Assembly: GCA_937879855.1 (NCBI GenBank)
Contig: CALFMO010000066.1
Location: forward strand, 124,001 to 188,000
DNA: 64,000 nt
Reading direction: 5' to 3'
Origin: an uncultured Acidobacteriaceae bacterium
Lineage (GTDB): Bacteria > Acidobacteriota > Terriglobia > Terriglobales > Acidobacteriaceae
Below the pieces are notes generated by a model that was given only the letters and a program-made list of their open reading frames with translations, ran no database searches and was not told the DNA's origin. Numbering within the stretch: position 1 is the stretch's first letter; every line of letters starts with the position of its first letter. The translations under genes were made by a program, and so were the position numbers. Of this stretch, positions 25,467 through 34,333 are shown piece by piece.

Positions 25467-26234
25467 ATGAAAAGGTATGGCTTAATCAGGCCTATCACTA
25501 TGATAGGCATCGCTTTTGTAAAAGCCGGCGGCCGTATCGTCCGTTCGGCATACCAACAGAGACGGCTCCAAACCGGAACGGGTGTCAAAGTCGGATACGA
25601 TGTGACCTTTTTTGGCGAGGGGGAGGTTCTCCTTGGAGATCGAGTAACAATTGAGTCGGGCGTACAGTTCAGAGTGGAGGAAGACGCGGTTGTCGAAGTT
25701 GGTGCTGGGTCCTACATTGGAGAACATTCGACGTTGCAGGTACGAAAAGGACAACGTATTCGTCTCGGACGGAACTCGCGACTAGGCGCGAGGTGCCACC
25801 TCGTCGGCGAGCGGGGTATTTCACTGGGGGATGAGAGTTCGCTCGGATCGGAGTCATTTGTTGGTCCTCGCGAAGATGGCGGTCAGGGATCGCTGGTGGT
25901 CGGAGCAAAATCTCATCTTCACAGCCACACATGGATCGACTTGTGCGCTGACGTAACTGTCGGCGATTGCGTCCATACGGGTCCGAATTGTGCCTTCTAC
26001 ACGCACAATCACGTGCCGATGACGGGCAAACTTGTTTGGGATCAACTGCCAACTTTCGCACCGATACGTGTCGGCTCGGGGATCTGGATCGGCCACGGAT
26101 GTTACATTCTGCCAGGTGTCTCGATAGGGGACAATTCTACGATCGCTACAGGCGCTGTCGTCACAAAGTCTCTTGAACCCTGGACTACGGCTGGCGGAGT
26201 TCCGGCGCGCGTACTTAAGAAACTCCTTGCGTAA
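25467..26234 (+). CDS. Left-handed beta-helix (hexapeptide) acyltransferase
   Basis: A 255-aa protein with many [LIV]-G-x4 hexapeptide rungs: VEVGAGSYIGEHSTLQV, RLGRNSRLGARCHLVG, VTVGDCVHTGPNCAFYTHNH (His of the active site), IWIGHGCYILPGVSIGDNS and the closing GAVVTKSLEPWTTAGGVPAR. WcaF/maa-like. It transfers an acetyl or other acyl group from CoA to a sugar, possibly the amino group installed by the DegT enzyme. Three bases after the previous stop. Confidence 0.85.
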   Translation: MKRYGLIRPITMIGIAFVKAGGRIVRSAYQQRRLQTGTGVKVGYDVTFFGEGEVLLGDRVTIESGVQFRVEEDAVVEVGAGSYIGEHSTLQVRKGQRIRLGRNSRLGARCHLVGERGISLGDESSLGSESFVGPREDGGQGSLVVGAKSHLHSHTWIDLCADVTVGDCVHTGPNCAFYTHNHVPMTGKLVWDQLPTFAPIRVGSGIWIGHGCYILPGVSIGDNSTIATGAVVTKSLEPWTTAGGVPARVLKKLLA

Positions 26235-26304
26235 GACATCGGTGTGAGTTGAGCTCTGACTTTCGGGCAGCAAGGCTCTAGAGGGGCTGTTTCACCTGAC
26301 AAAA

Positions 26305-27513
26305 TTGAGTTCCAGACGCACTCGTCCGAGGTTGTTACTGCTGGCGCCCGGTGGTTGGATTCATAGTGGAAATGCCCTGCGCGCAGCTGTGAGGACTGGC
26401 TTCGATACGACATTCGTTGATGTCAACCACCCCCAACTCGAAGAATCCCTGCCTTACACCTTCATCCCGCTCCCTCGATCGGGTTACAACTCCTGGCGCA
26501 GAGTTTTGCCAGATCAAACTGCAAGATGGTTCAGGGATCAAATTCTTGTTCGGCGGTTGAGACACCTTTGGAAACGAGTGGCGCCTGACGTTGTCCATGT
26601 ATGCTGGATCGACTTTCGAGCAGCGTTGTGCGCCAGAGCTGGAATGACTCCGCTAATTCTTTCGGCGTGGGGTAGCGACGTCAACGTGAATCTTGAAGCA
26701 GGAGCTGATCCAGTGTTCCGGGCTTATGTCATAGAAGCTTTATCCGGTGCTTCGCTCACGATCGTTGATGCTCCCGGTATGATAGCGCGCTGCGTAAGCC
26801 TCGCAGGTCGACCAGTACCTTCAGAGATGCTTCATCTGGGAGTGGATACCGACCAATTCCGAGGTGGCTTACGCCGAGAGAGGGCCGAACTACGGGCGCA
26901 GCTTAGGATTTCCGATGATGACGTCCTGCTTTCTTCGATGCGGCAACTCACTCCGCCGTACAATCACGACTTGATACTAGGTGCCTTCGCCTCCTGTATT
27001 CCTCAATTGCGGAGGAAAGCCTACCTTCTTTTCAAAGGCTTTAACGCTCATCAGGACTACTGCGAAATGCTCCAATGCAAGACTCGTGAATACGGAATCT
27101 CTGATCGGGTTCGATTTATTGACGAGATGCCACACACTGCGCTGCCATCCTTGTACGCTGCTACGGATGTCGTGATTAATTTCCCGCAGCGCGACAGCTT
27201 TCCGGTGACTTTGCTCGAGGCGGCAGCCTGTCAACGGGCAGTCATTTGTAACAGACTCGAGACTTACGCAGGCGTGATCCTTGATGAAAACGTAACGTGG
27301 GTCACACCAAACGATAGTCTGGCACTTGCCGCCGCTATCACAGACAGAACTAACAATTACGAATACCACGAGGATGAGTTCGTGAAGGTTCGCGAGGCGA
27401 TCATTGCTGGGTTCAGTGACCTGCGGTATCAAGAGCGACTAGGAGCTATTTATCGCCGAGAAGCTGGCATTGACGGCGGAAGAATCGATCATGGGAATAC
27501 GGGGCAGAATTAA
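26305..27513 (+). CDS. Glycosyltransferase family 4
   Basis: A 402-aa GT-B protein, TTG start at 26305. N-terminal LLLLAPGGWIHSGNALRAAV; middle LILSAWGSDVNVNLEAG, a motif of GT4 proteins acting on lipid-linked acceptors; donor domain VLLSSMRQLTPPYNHDLILG and NFPQRDSFPVTLLEAAACQR. The last Glu of E-x7-E is conserved while the first position is Asp (D-S-F). Overlaps the next gene by about 23 bases if that starts at 27491. Confidence 0.82.
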   Translation: MSSRRTRPRLLLLAPGGWIHSGNALRAAVRTGFDTTFVDVNHPQLEESLPYTFIPLPRSGYNSWRRVLPDQTARWFRDQILVRRLRHLWKRVAPDVVHVCWIDFRAALCARAGMTPLILSAWGSDVNVNLEAGADPVFRAYVIEALSGASLTIVDAPGMIARCVSLAGRPVPSEMLHLGVDTDQFRGGLRRERAELRAQLRISDDDVLLSSMRQLTPPYNHDLILGAFASCIPQLRRKAYLLFKGFNAHQDYCEMLQCKTREYGISDRVRFIDEMPHTALPSLYAATDVVINFPQRDSFPVTLLEAAACQRAVICNRLETYAGVILDENVTWVTPNDSLALAAAITDRTNNYEYHEDEFVKVREAIIAGFSDLRYQERLGAIYRREAGIDGGRIDHGNTGQN

Positions 27514-28357
27514 GCGCGAAATACGGGGCGTCAATCACTGGTTGCACCCACTGACCCAGGCGAAAGTGTTGGAAGCGTTGCGGTCGTTCGGGCCGTTTCC
27601 TACGGAAAGGCTGATGGTGCACAGTTCACTCTCCGCTTGCGGCTATATTCGCGGGGGCCCGTCGGCTGTGATCGAAGTGTTGCGGACGTGGGTCGGGGAG
27701 CGTGATCTGGTGATGCCAACCCACACGTATTGTTATCCCGACAAGGATGGCCGGGGGCCGCAATTCAATCCGGCGTTCACACCGAGTCTAATCGGAGAGA
27801 TCACGAATGCATTCTGGCGCCAGCCGAAGGTGGTGCGCAGCCTGCATCCAACGCACTCGCTGGCGTGTTTGGGCGCCGGAGCCGTCGAATTGTGTGCTGG
27901 ACACGAATTCTGCGACACGCCGTGCGGCGCCGGCACACCTTATGAAAAGCTGGTCTTGCGAGATGCCAGCGTCTTAATGTTCGGAGTAACGCTGAACACG
28001 TACACACTATTTCATACAGCGGCTGACGCGGCCCGAGTGCCCTATCTCTATGAGCGGGCCCCGTGCCATCTGGAGGCCGTCGATCGCACTGGCCGGATCA
28101 GACCGATCACTATGCGTCGGCACGACATTAACATTCCCCGTCGCTACGCCCAGATGGACCACTGGCTGGAAGAACGCGGCCTGTTGTTGCGCCGCTCGCT
28201 GGGCTTGGGGCAGTTGCTGTTTATCCCACATGCCGGCGTGGTGCACCGTCAGTTGGTTGATGCGCTCCACATCGACCCACTCCTACTCGTGGCACCCGAG
28301 GCTCGGGCGTCGTTGGCGGAGCGTTTCGGGGTTGTAACTCCCGCGCCTTTCGCCTAA
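27491..28357 (+). CDS. AAC(3)-family N-acetyltransferase-like protein
   Basis: About 288 aa from ATG 27491; an in-frame TTG at 27470 is an alternative. It has the Antibiotic_NAT pattern: LMVHSSLSACGYIRGGPSAV, LVMPTHTYCYPDKDG, RSLHPTHSLACLGAGA (conserved S-x-HP-x-HS block), and VLMFGVTLNTYTLFHTAADA. In characterised members this fold acetylates the 3-amino group of aminoglycosides. Here, embedded among EPS genes, it more likely N-acylates an amino sugar of the glycan. It should not be read as a resistance gene. Confidence 0.82.
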   Translation: MGIRGRIKREIRGVNHWLHPLTQAKVLEALRSFGPFPTERLMVHSSLSACGYIRGGPSAVIEVLRTWVGERDLVMPTHTYCYPDKDGRGPQFNPAFTPSLIGEITNAFWRQPKVVRSLHPTHSLACLGAGAVELCAGHEFCDTPCGAGTPYEKLVLRDASVLMFGVTLNTYTLFHTAADAARVPYLYERAPCHLEAVDRTGRIRPITMRRHDINIPRRYAQMDHWLEERGLLLRRSLGLGQLLFIPHAGVVHRQLVDALHIDPLLLVAPEARASLAERFGVVTPAPFA

Positions 28358-28394
28358 ACCGAAACTGGTATTAACGGCCAAGCACATTGTCTCG

Positions 28395-29417
28395 GTGACT
28401 GAGAAGCTCAACATTTCGCCGACCGATTCGCAATCGCAGACCCTTCCGCCCGAGCACCACGACAGTCGGTCCGTTTCTGTAGTTATTCCTTGTTACAACG
28501 CTGAAAAATGGATCGCGCGTAGTATCCAAAGTGTTCTCGACCAGCATCACGTGACGGTGGAGATCATCGTGATTGACGATGGTTCCGCAGACAATAGCCT
28601 CGAAATTATCAAAACATTCGGCGACCGGGTCAGGTGGAAAACTGGTCCTAACCTGGGAGCCTGCCGGGCGCGGAATTGCGGGCTGGAGTTGGCCAGCGGC
28701 GACTTCATCCTCTTTCTCGATGCGGATGACTATATCGAACCGGATTCTTTAGCCGAATGGGTTGCACAAGGCTCTGATGTAGACCTGGTATTCGGCCCCT
28801 CCGCCTACGAGACGGCCCAAGGCCGAACTTTCATTAAGGCGCCCAGTCCAGTGGCGAACGGCCATTCCATGGTTCGCCAGTGGCTGCAGGGACAGTTCAT
28901 ACCTTCTTGCTCTGTGCTGTGGCGACGGTCCTTCCTAAGCGCAATTGGCGGCTGGGACCCGGGAGTGTTGCGCAATCAGGATGGAGAGGTAACCGTAAGA
29001 GGTCTGTTGAAGGGCGCTCGCGTCGGAGTTGCTCAGCGTGGCCTCGGCGTCTATGTGGAGCACCGACGTGGTGTTTCGAAACGCGCAGGTCGCGACGTAT
29101 TAGCGTCTCTACTGTCATCTTTTGAAAGCTTATGGGCGCTCGCACAGCAGGAGGGTCAAAGCGGGACGCAGAAGGATTTTGCTCGAATCTTTTATCGGAT
29201 AGCTTATGAGGCTTTCGCCAGCGGTGTCGACGATATAGGCTACGTTGCGCTGTCGCGAGCACGCCAAATGGGACTGAAGGGCCATTCAGGTACGTTCGCG
29301 CACCGGACGCTGTCGAATCTTCTAGGCTTAAGGAACAAACTGCGCGTCACCGGAATAATCAAGGGTCGTCGCATAACTGGATCGAGCAACGGGACCGCGA
29401 ATCAGCCGCTCAAATGA
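28395..29417 (+). CDS. Glycosyltransferase family 2
   Basis: A 340-aa GT-A enzyme, GTG start at 28395. VSVVIPCYNAEKWIARSIQS opens the domain, IIVIDDGSADNSLEIIK follows, and FILFLDADDYIEPDSLAEW gives the DxD metal site. No membrane segment. The ~35 N-terminal residues are polar and probably disordered. The stop TGA is immediately next to the end of the minus-strand gene that follows, so the two genes are convergent with no spacer. Confidence 0.87.
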   Translation: MTEKLNISPTDSQSQTLPPEHHDSRSVSVVIPCYNAEKWIARSIQSVLDQHHVTVEIIVIDDGSADNSLEIIKTFGDRVRWKTGPNLGACRARNCGLELASGDFILFLDADDYIEPDSLAEWVAQGSDVDLVFGPSAYETAQGRTFIKAPSPVANGHSMVRQWLQGQFIPSCSVLWRRSFLSAIGGWDPGVLRNQDGEVTVRGLLKGARVGVAQRGLGVYVEHRRGVSKRAGRDVLASLLSSFESLWALAQQEGQSGTQKDFARIFYRIAYEAFASGVDDIGYVALSRARQMGLKGHSGTFAHRTLSNLLGLRNKLRVTGIIKGRRITGSSNGTANQPLK

Positions 29418-30353
29418 TCAAGTTGTTGTCTGCTCGTCGCGGTGCCATGGATGCAACAGTCTTCGCAAAACCCGCTTTGGGCGTTTGAAACCAAACTTCC
29501 ACCTGAATAGGCATTTATCGGCTCGTGTGTATTCGTCTGGATACTTTTGAAGACGCTTGGGAATGAGTTGGATGTCGTTCTCTCTCAGTTCAAGTCCGTG
29601 CCATGGAACGGCGATCGCACCCATGACGTTCGATTGCGACAGAAACACATGGCCGTCGTAACCGACAAAAATGTGAGGTATGTTCGAGTCGTCGCGTATA
29701 AGTGCCAGTGAATTGTCCGTGATTCCGAAGGCTCCAAAGTGATCCGATGTCACAAACAGAAGATTGAGTTCCGTGGCCGCAATCAATTCATAGCCTTTGC
29801 GTCTGCCCAATTCAACGAGCGACGCTGGGCTTGCTCCCTGCCTTCTTCCAGGCTCCTTTTTCTGCACGAACAACGCCGAATTCGACAACGTTGGGTTGTA
29901 CTCGATGATTACCAACTGCGGGCGATACTCCTGCACTGACTCCCAGACGTAATAGTCGTTTCCGTCTATGTCGATGGACAGCAGGTCGAACTGTTTCGGA
30001 ATCTCACAACGGGCGAGCAGGGCATCGAGGGAATCGGCTGGCGAGAAGCCAACAAACGCATTCAGAAGGACATTACGATCGGAAGCTCCGTGCGTACGCT
30101 CCAAATCAGAGAACCTGACCGGATTCGCCTCGATCAACACCGCACGGTAATTCTGGGAGGAGATGAGATCGTAAGTATTGCTGAAACGCTTTCCGTCCCA
30201 GGCGCCAAACTCAACGCACCAGGACGTCCGCTGAGGGAGCAGGCTCAACGCTTTGGCAATTATGCCGTCCTCGCCACACTGCGATGTGACGTTTGAGGCG
30301 TGCCGCGACAACCACCGACTTTGTTCTTGTAATTGCTTGAGCATGGATATCAA
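29418..30353 (-). CDS. FkbM-like SAM methyltransferase-superfamily protein
   Basis: A 311-aa protein and the only minus-strand gene in the middle of the EPS locus. The core SQCGEDGIIAKALSLLP, WCVEFGAWDGKRFSNTY (motif I-like), AVLIEANPVRFSDLE, and LLSIDIDGNDYYVWESVQEY matches FkbM-related proteins often called hypothetical in EPS clusters. The GxG of motif I is EFGAWDG. The C-terminal ~100 residues are variable. Probably modifies a sugar by methylation; activity not certain. Confidence 0.7.
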   Translation of the reverse strand: MISMLKQLQEQSRWLSRHASNVTSQCGEDGIIAKALSLLPQRTSWCVEFGAWDGKRFSNTYDLISSQNYRAVLIEANPVRFSDLERTHGASDRNVLLNAFVGFSPADSLDALLARCEIPKQFDLLSIDIDGNDYYVWESVQEYRPQLVIIEYNPTLSNSALFVQKKEPGRRQGASPASLVELGRRKGYELIAATELNLLFVTSDHFGAFGITDNSLALIRDDSNIPHIFVGYDGHVFLSQSNVMGAIAVPWHGLELRENDIQLIPKRLQKYPDEYTRADKCLFRWKFGFKRPKRVLRRLLHPWHRDEQTTT

Positions 30354-30425
30354 TTCTAACCTCAGTTCTGGATGGGCACTGTTTATTAGGTAACTGATCT
30401 CCTGTGGGGTAAACTGACCAAATCC

Positions 30426-31046
30426 ATGTCAAAATTGCGGCAAATTATAAAGAAGACTCCCCTGTATCACCCGTTGAATTCCCTTCGGGCCGATCTGAGA
30501 CGCTTGAAATGGCGATGCCTTGGGTGTCCCGTGCCACCACCTCCGGAGGTTAAGCACGCGACAATCAAGGATTATGCCAAAAGATTCGGCTTAAGCGTGC
30601 TGGTTGAGACGGGGACATACTCGGGCGACACGATCGCCGCAACAAGGAACCAATTCGCCGAAATTTACTCGATCGAACTTTCGCCGGAATTCCATAAATC
30701 TGCGAAGCAGAAGTTTGACGATGATCCGAGAGTGCACTTGCTACTCGGGGACAGCGGCACCGTTCTTAGAGAGATTCTGTTAGCTCTGAACCGAACCGCG
30801 CTGTTCTGGCTGGATGCTCACTACTCGGGCGGTTCCACGGCCCGAGGAGCCGTCGACAGCCCGATCATTCAGGAATTGGAGACGATTCTTGCTCTGCGTC
30901 CCAATTCTGTGGTGCTGATCGATGACGCAAGGTGCTTTGATGGTAGCAACTCTTACCCCACTTTGGCAGAGCTAAGCCAATACATTAGGGACAACGCACC
31001 TCATTGGAACCTTGCGGTTAAGCACGACATCATCCGTCTTCACTAA
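30426..31046 (+). CDS. SAM methyltransferase-like protein
   Basis: A 206-aa protein. VLVETGTYSGDTIAATRNQF resembles motif I with T in place of the first G. IYSIELSPEFHKSAKQKF carries the acidic ribose-binding residue, VHLLLGDSGTVLREIL and LFWLDAHYSGGSTARG follow, and VLIDDARCF ends the core. The pattern is that of a small class I methyltransferase-like family from EPS clusters. Divergent from the previous gene over 72 bases, which must contain both promoters or lie within a longer transcript. Confidence 0.7.
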   Translation: MSKLRQIIKKTPLYHPLNSLRADLRRLKWRCLGCPVPPPPEVKHATIKDYAKRFGLSVLVETGTYSGDTIAATRNQFAEIYSIELSPEFHKSAKQKFDDDPRVHLLLGDSGTVLREILLALNRTALFWLDAHYSGGSTARGAVDSPIIQELETILALRPNSVVLIDDARCFDGSNSYPTLAELSQYIRDNAPHWNLAVKHDIIRLH

Positions 31047-31064
31047 TCTGTATCGGGAAATCAG

Positions 31065-32264
31065 ATGCGCATTTTCTGCGCCGTTCGACATTCCAATGAT
31101 CCCAAGCGTTTCTACGGCGCGCTCTGGAGTGGGAACTTCTATCCTGCCTTGCGCGAACTGGGTCATGAACTCGTGGAATCGCGAGTCGATTTAGCTCCCA
31201 CGAGCGAGTTCATGACGACCGCGAAGGATTTCACGTCCGAACAGTCGAACATTCGCGCGAACACCACTCAGCAGATTCTTCACGAAGTAAAAAAGGCGCA
31301 CGCCGAAAAGCCGATCGATTTGTTCCTCAGCTACTTTTACATCTCGCATTTTGATCCAGCCGGGTTCGCTCAGATACACGCCTGGGGAATCCCCACGGTC
31401 AATTATTACTGCAACAGCATCCACCAGTTCGAATTGGTCGCGGAGATCGCTGCCAAGGTGAACTACTCCTGGCACGCAGAGAAGCACGCGCGCTCCTCAT
31501 ACAAAGCGGTCGGCGCAAATCCGGTCTGGGTGCAGATGGCGGCTGATCCGCAGGTTTACAGACCATTTGAAGGAGCCAATCGGTTGCCCAACGCGGCGTT
31601 TGTCGGCCTGCGTTATGCAGACCGCGATCGCTGGATGGCTGCTTTGGTTCGCGCCAACGTTCCCGTCGACATTTATGGACCTGGTTGGGGCCAGGATCCC
31701 TCGTCCGAAATCACATCCGACAAGACGCCGACAGATTCGTCAACGTCGCAGGCGAAGAGCTATCTTGTAGAAATTCGCCGCAACTTCTCAAAGCATGGTT
31801 TGGTCGATGGATTGGCGCGAACCTGGAGGCAATATGACCATCGCCAGCAAACCCATCGACTTTTTCCCATGTTCCGTCCGCTGGCCAAAGGTCCCATCCC
31901 GTTCACCCGAATCTGCGAGGTGTTTTCTTCCCATGAAGTCATCCTGAATTTTAGTAATGTCTGGGCAGATGGCCGGCCCGGTTCGAAGCTGATTCCGCAC
32001 GTCAGGCTCCGCGATTTTGAAGCTCCCATGTGCCGTACTTGCTTTCTGACCGGACATACAGATGAAATCACAGAGTTCTATGAGATTGGCAAGGAGATCG
32101 ATACGTACAACAACAAGGAAGAACTCGTAGATAAGGTTCGGTTCTATCTGTCTCACGCGCAGGCGGCCGAGCAACTGCGCGAAAAGGGATATCAACGGGC
32201 TCGGCGCGACCACACGTGGGTTCGCCGGTTTGAGCAGCTGTTTCGTGAAATAGGAATGGCTTGA
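31065..32264 (+). CDS. CgeB-like glycosyltransferase (GT-B)
   Basis: A 399-aa protein: MRIFCAVRHSNDPKRFYGAL then PALRELGHELVES, a start typical of CgeB/DUF3880-type proteins. WHAEKHARSSYKAVGANPVW and AFVGLRYADRDRWMAALVR lead to a C-terminal Glyco_trans_1_2-like domain (LNFSNVWADGRPGSKLIPHV, RDFEAPMCRTCFLTGHTDEI). It likely transfers a sugar to the growing glycan. Starts 18 bases after the previous stop. Confidence 0.8.
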   Translation: MRIFCAVRHSNDPKRFYGALWSGNFYPALRELGHELVESRVDLAPTSEFMTTAKDFTSEQSNIRANTTQQILHEVKKAHAEKPIDLFLSYFYISHFDPAGFAQIHAWGIPTVNYYCNSIHQFELVAEIAAKVNYSWHAEKHARSSYKAVGANPVWVQMAADPQVYRPFEGANRLPNAAFVGLRYADRDRWMAALVRANVPVDIYGPGWGQDPSSEITSDKTPTDSSTSQAKSYLVEIRRNFSKHGLVDGLARTWRQYDHRQQTHRLFPMFRPLAKGPIPFTRICEVFSSHEVILNFSNVWADGRPGSKLIPHVRLRDFEAPMCRTCFLTGHTDEITEFYEIGKEIDTYNNKEELVDKVRFYLSHAQAAEQLREKGYQRARRDHTWVRRFEQLFREIGMA

Positions 32265-32282
32265 TCGGAAAATGATTCGGCT

Positions 32283-33338
32283 ATGAACACACTTTTGGTC
32301 ACCGGATCATCGGGGTTGATCGGCTCGGAAGTAGTTGGGCATTTTGCCAGCCAGGGCTGGGCCGTTCATGGCATCGACAACAACCAGCGCGCGGATTTCT
32401 TCGGCCCCGCCGGCGATACGAACTGGAACCGGCGCCGGCTCATCGCTACGTATCCCGCATTCAAACATCATGACCTGGATATTCGTGATCGTGAACAGAT
32501 TCTGAAGTGCGTGAGCGAGTTGCGGCCGATGTTAGTGGTACACGCCGCTGCCCAGCCCAGCCATGACTTGGCCGCCTCACGTCCGTTCGATGATTTTGAC
32601 GTCAACGCTGGTGGAACTCTCAATCTCCTCGAAGCCGTTCGCCGCCACGCGCCTCAAGCCGTTTTTGTCCACATGAGCACCAACAAGGTGTACGGTGATC
32701 GCCCGAATACGATCAAACTACGGGAGCTTCCCACCCGTTGGGATTATGACGATCCTGCGTTCGCCAAGGGTATTCGTGAAGATTTTTCGATCGATCAGAG
32801 CAAGCACAGTCTCTTCGGCGCTTCAAAAGTCGCCAGCGATGTTATGGTTCAGGAATATGGGCGATACTTCGGACTGCGCTGCTGCTGCCTGCGCGGCGGT
32901 TGCCTCACCGGTCCGAATCACAGCGGTGTCGAGCTGCATGGATTCCTCAGCTACCTGATCAAGTGCAACCTTGAGGGCCGGTTCTACAAAATCTACGGCT
33001 ACAAGGGCAAACAAGTGCGCGACAACATTCACTCGCTGGACGTCGCCCGGTTTATCCAAGCTTTTTTTGAGAACCCTCGCTGCGCGGAGGTCTACAACAT
33101 CGGTGGTGGGCGCGCCAACAGTTGCTCGATTCTTGAAGCATTTCAACGAATCGAGAATCTTAGTGGGGAAAAAATGCGGTACGAACATGTGGATCAAAAC
33201 CGCGAGGGTGATCACATCTGCTATATCAGTGACTTATCCAAAATGAAGGCTCACTATCCAAGTTGGGATATCAGCAAATCGCTGGACGAGATCTTCGCGG
33301 AGATTTACCAAAGCTGGGTGAAAGGCCGCGCAGCATGA
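32283..33338 (+). CDS. CDP-paratose 2-epimerase (tyvelose epimerase)-like SDR
   Basis: A 351-aa extended SDR: LLVTGSSGLIGSEVVGHFA, then GIDNNQRADFFGPAGDTNWN, which is a distinguishing stretch of the RfbE/CDP-tyvelose epimerase group. VHAAAQPSHDLAASRPFDDF and FVHMSTNKVYGDRPN precede the catalytic region; LRGGCLTGPNHSGVELHGFL follows. Length fits (RfbE ~340). It would invert C2 of a CDP-3,6-dideoxy sugar, but the CDP-glucose pathway genes are not in the window, so the real substrate may differ. Confidence 0.8.
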   Translation: MNTLLVTGSSGLIGSEVVGHFASQGWAVHGIDNNQRADFFGPAGDTNWNRRRLIATYPAFKHHDLDIRDREQILKCVSELRPMLVVHAAAQPSHDLAASRPFDDFDVNAGGTLNLLEAVRRHAPQAVFVHMSTNKVYGDRPNTIKLRELPTRWDYDDPAFAKGIREDFSIDQSKHSLFGASKVASDVMVQEYGRYFGLRCCCLRGGCLTGPNHSGVELHGFLSYLIKCNLEGRFYKIYGYKGKQVRDNIHSLDVARFIQAFFENPRCAEVYNIGGGRANSCSILEAFQRIENLSGEKMRYEHVDQNREGDHICYISDLSKMKAHYPSWDISKSLDEIFAEIYQSWVKGRAA

Positions 33339-33382
33339 ATCTCCAATTGTGAAAGTTTGGTTTCGAACGCTGGGCCTCTCGG

Positions 33383-34333
33383 ATGGCCGCTGAACTCTTG
33401 CCGGTTACAGTCGTGATCCCGACTCGAGACCGTGCTGCGGCGCTGCGGCGGACTTTTGAAAGCCTGGCGGAACAATCTTCCCAGCCGGCTGAATTGAGGA
33501 TCGTGGACGCCTCGACCGATGGAAGCACGCGTTCGCTGTGTGAGGAAGAGTCAATTCCAAAGTTGCGGTCGGCGGTGTCCTGGTGCCAGGCCGACGTGGC
33601 TGGCGCTGCCAGCCAGCGCAATCAAGGCGTTCGTGCGGCCTCCCAGTCCATGATCGGCTTCATGGATGATGATGTCCTGTTGGAGCCCGACTGCTTCGCG
33701 CGTCTATGGCGGGCGTTGAATTCCGACGATCGGATGGGAGGGGTGAATGCGATGATAACCAACCAGCGTTATCAATCGCCGGGCCGGATCAGCCGATTCG
33801 TTTTTCGCCTCATGGACGGCCACGCCGAGTCGTCCTATGCCGGAAGGGTTCTGGGCCCTGCGGTTAACCTGTTGCCGGAAGATCGCGAGGACCTTCCTGA
33901 AGTTGTGCCCGTAGAATGGCTGAACACCACTTGCACGCTATATCGGCGCGAAGCGCTGCCTGATCCACCGTTCCCCGAACACTTCCAGGGCTATTCACTG
34001 ATGGAAGATGTAACTCTGTCTCTCACGGTGGGCCGGCATTGGAAGCTTGCCAATGCCCGCACGGCGCGGATCTATCATGATTCGCAGCCCGGAAGTCACA
34101 AGGGGGATCCGAACCTCATTGCTGAAATGCAGTTAACCAACCGCCACTATGTAATGACGAAAGTGCTCGGGCGAAGCCAGATTTCTGACTACTTCAAGCT
34201 TTTTCTGTTCGAGATGTTTTCGCTCGCATCCATACTCCAAGTTCCGTCGGGCAGAGCGGTATTCGTTCCCACGCTGCGCGGCAGGGCTAAAGCGACATGG
34301 TCTATTCTGATGAGACGACGATTACGGCCTTAA
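33383..34333 (+). CDS. Glycosyltransferase family 2
   Basis: A 316-aa GT-A enzyme: LPVTVVIPTRDRAAALRRTF, LRIVDASTDGSTRSLCEEE, GFMDDDVLLEPDCFARLW (DxD). The 50-residue C-terminal tail contains a hydrophobic stretch (LFLFEMFSLASILQV) that may associate with the membrane. The stop overlaps the next gene by 37 bases. Confidence 0.86.
   Translation: MAAELLPVTVVIPTRDRAAALRRTFESLAEQSSQPAELRIVDASTDGSTRSLCEEESIPKLRSAVSWCQADVAGAASQRNQGVRAASQSMIGFMDDDVLLEPDCFARLWRALNSDDRMGGVNAMITNQRYQSPGRISRFVFRLMDGHAESSYAGRVLGPAVNLLPEDREDLPEVVPVEWLNTTCTLYRREALPDPPFPEHFQGYSLMEDVTLSLTVGRHWKLANARTARIYHDSQPGSHKGDPNLIAEMQLTNRHYVMTKVLGRSQISDYFKLFLFEMFSLASILQVPSGRAVFVPTLRGRAKATWSILMRRRLRP

Noticed and set aside
27491..28357. 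Antibiotic resistance gene
   Set aside because: The AAC(3) fold is clear, but the gene is embedded in and overlaps EPS genes, so sugar N-acylation is more likely.
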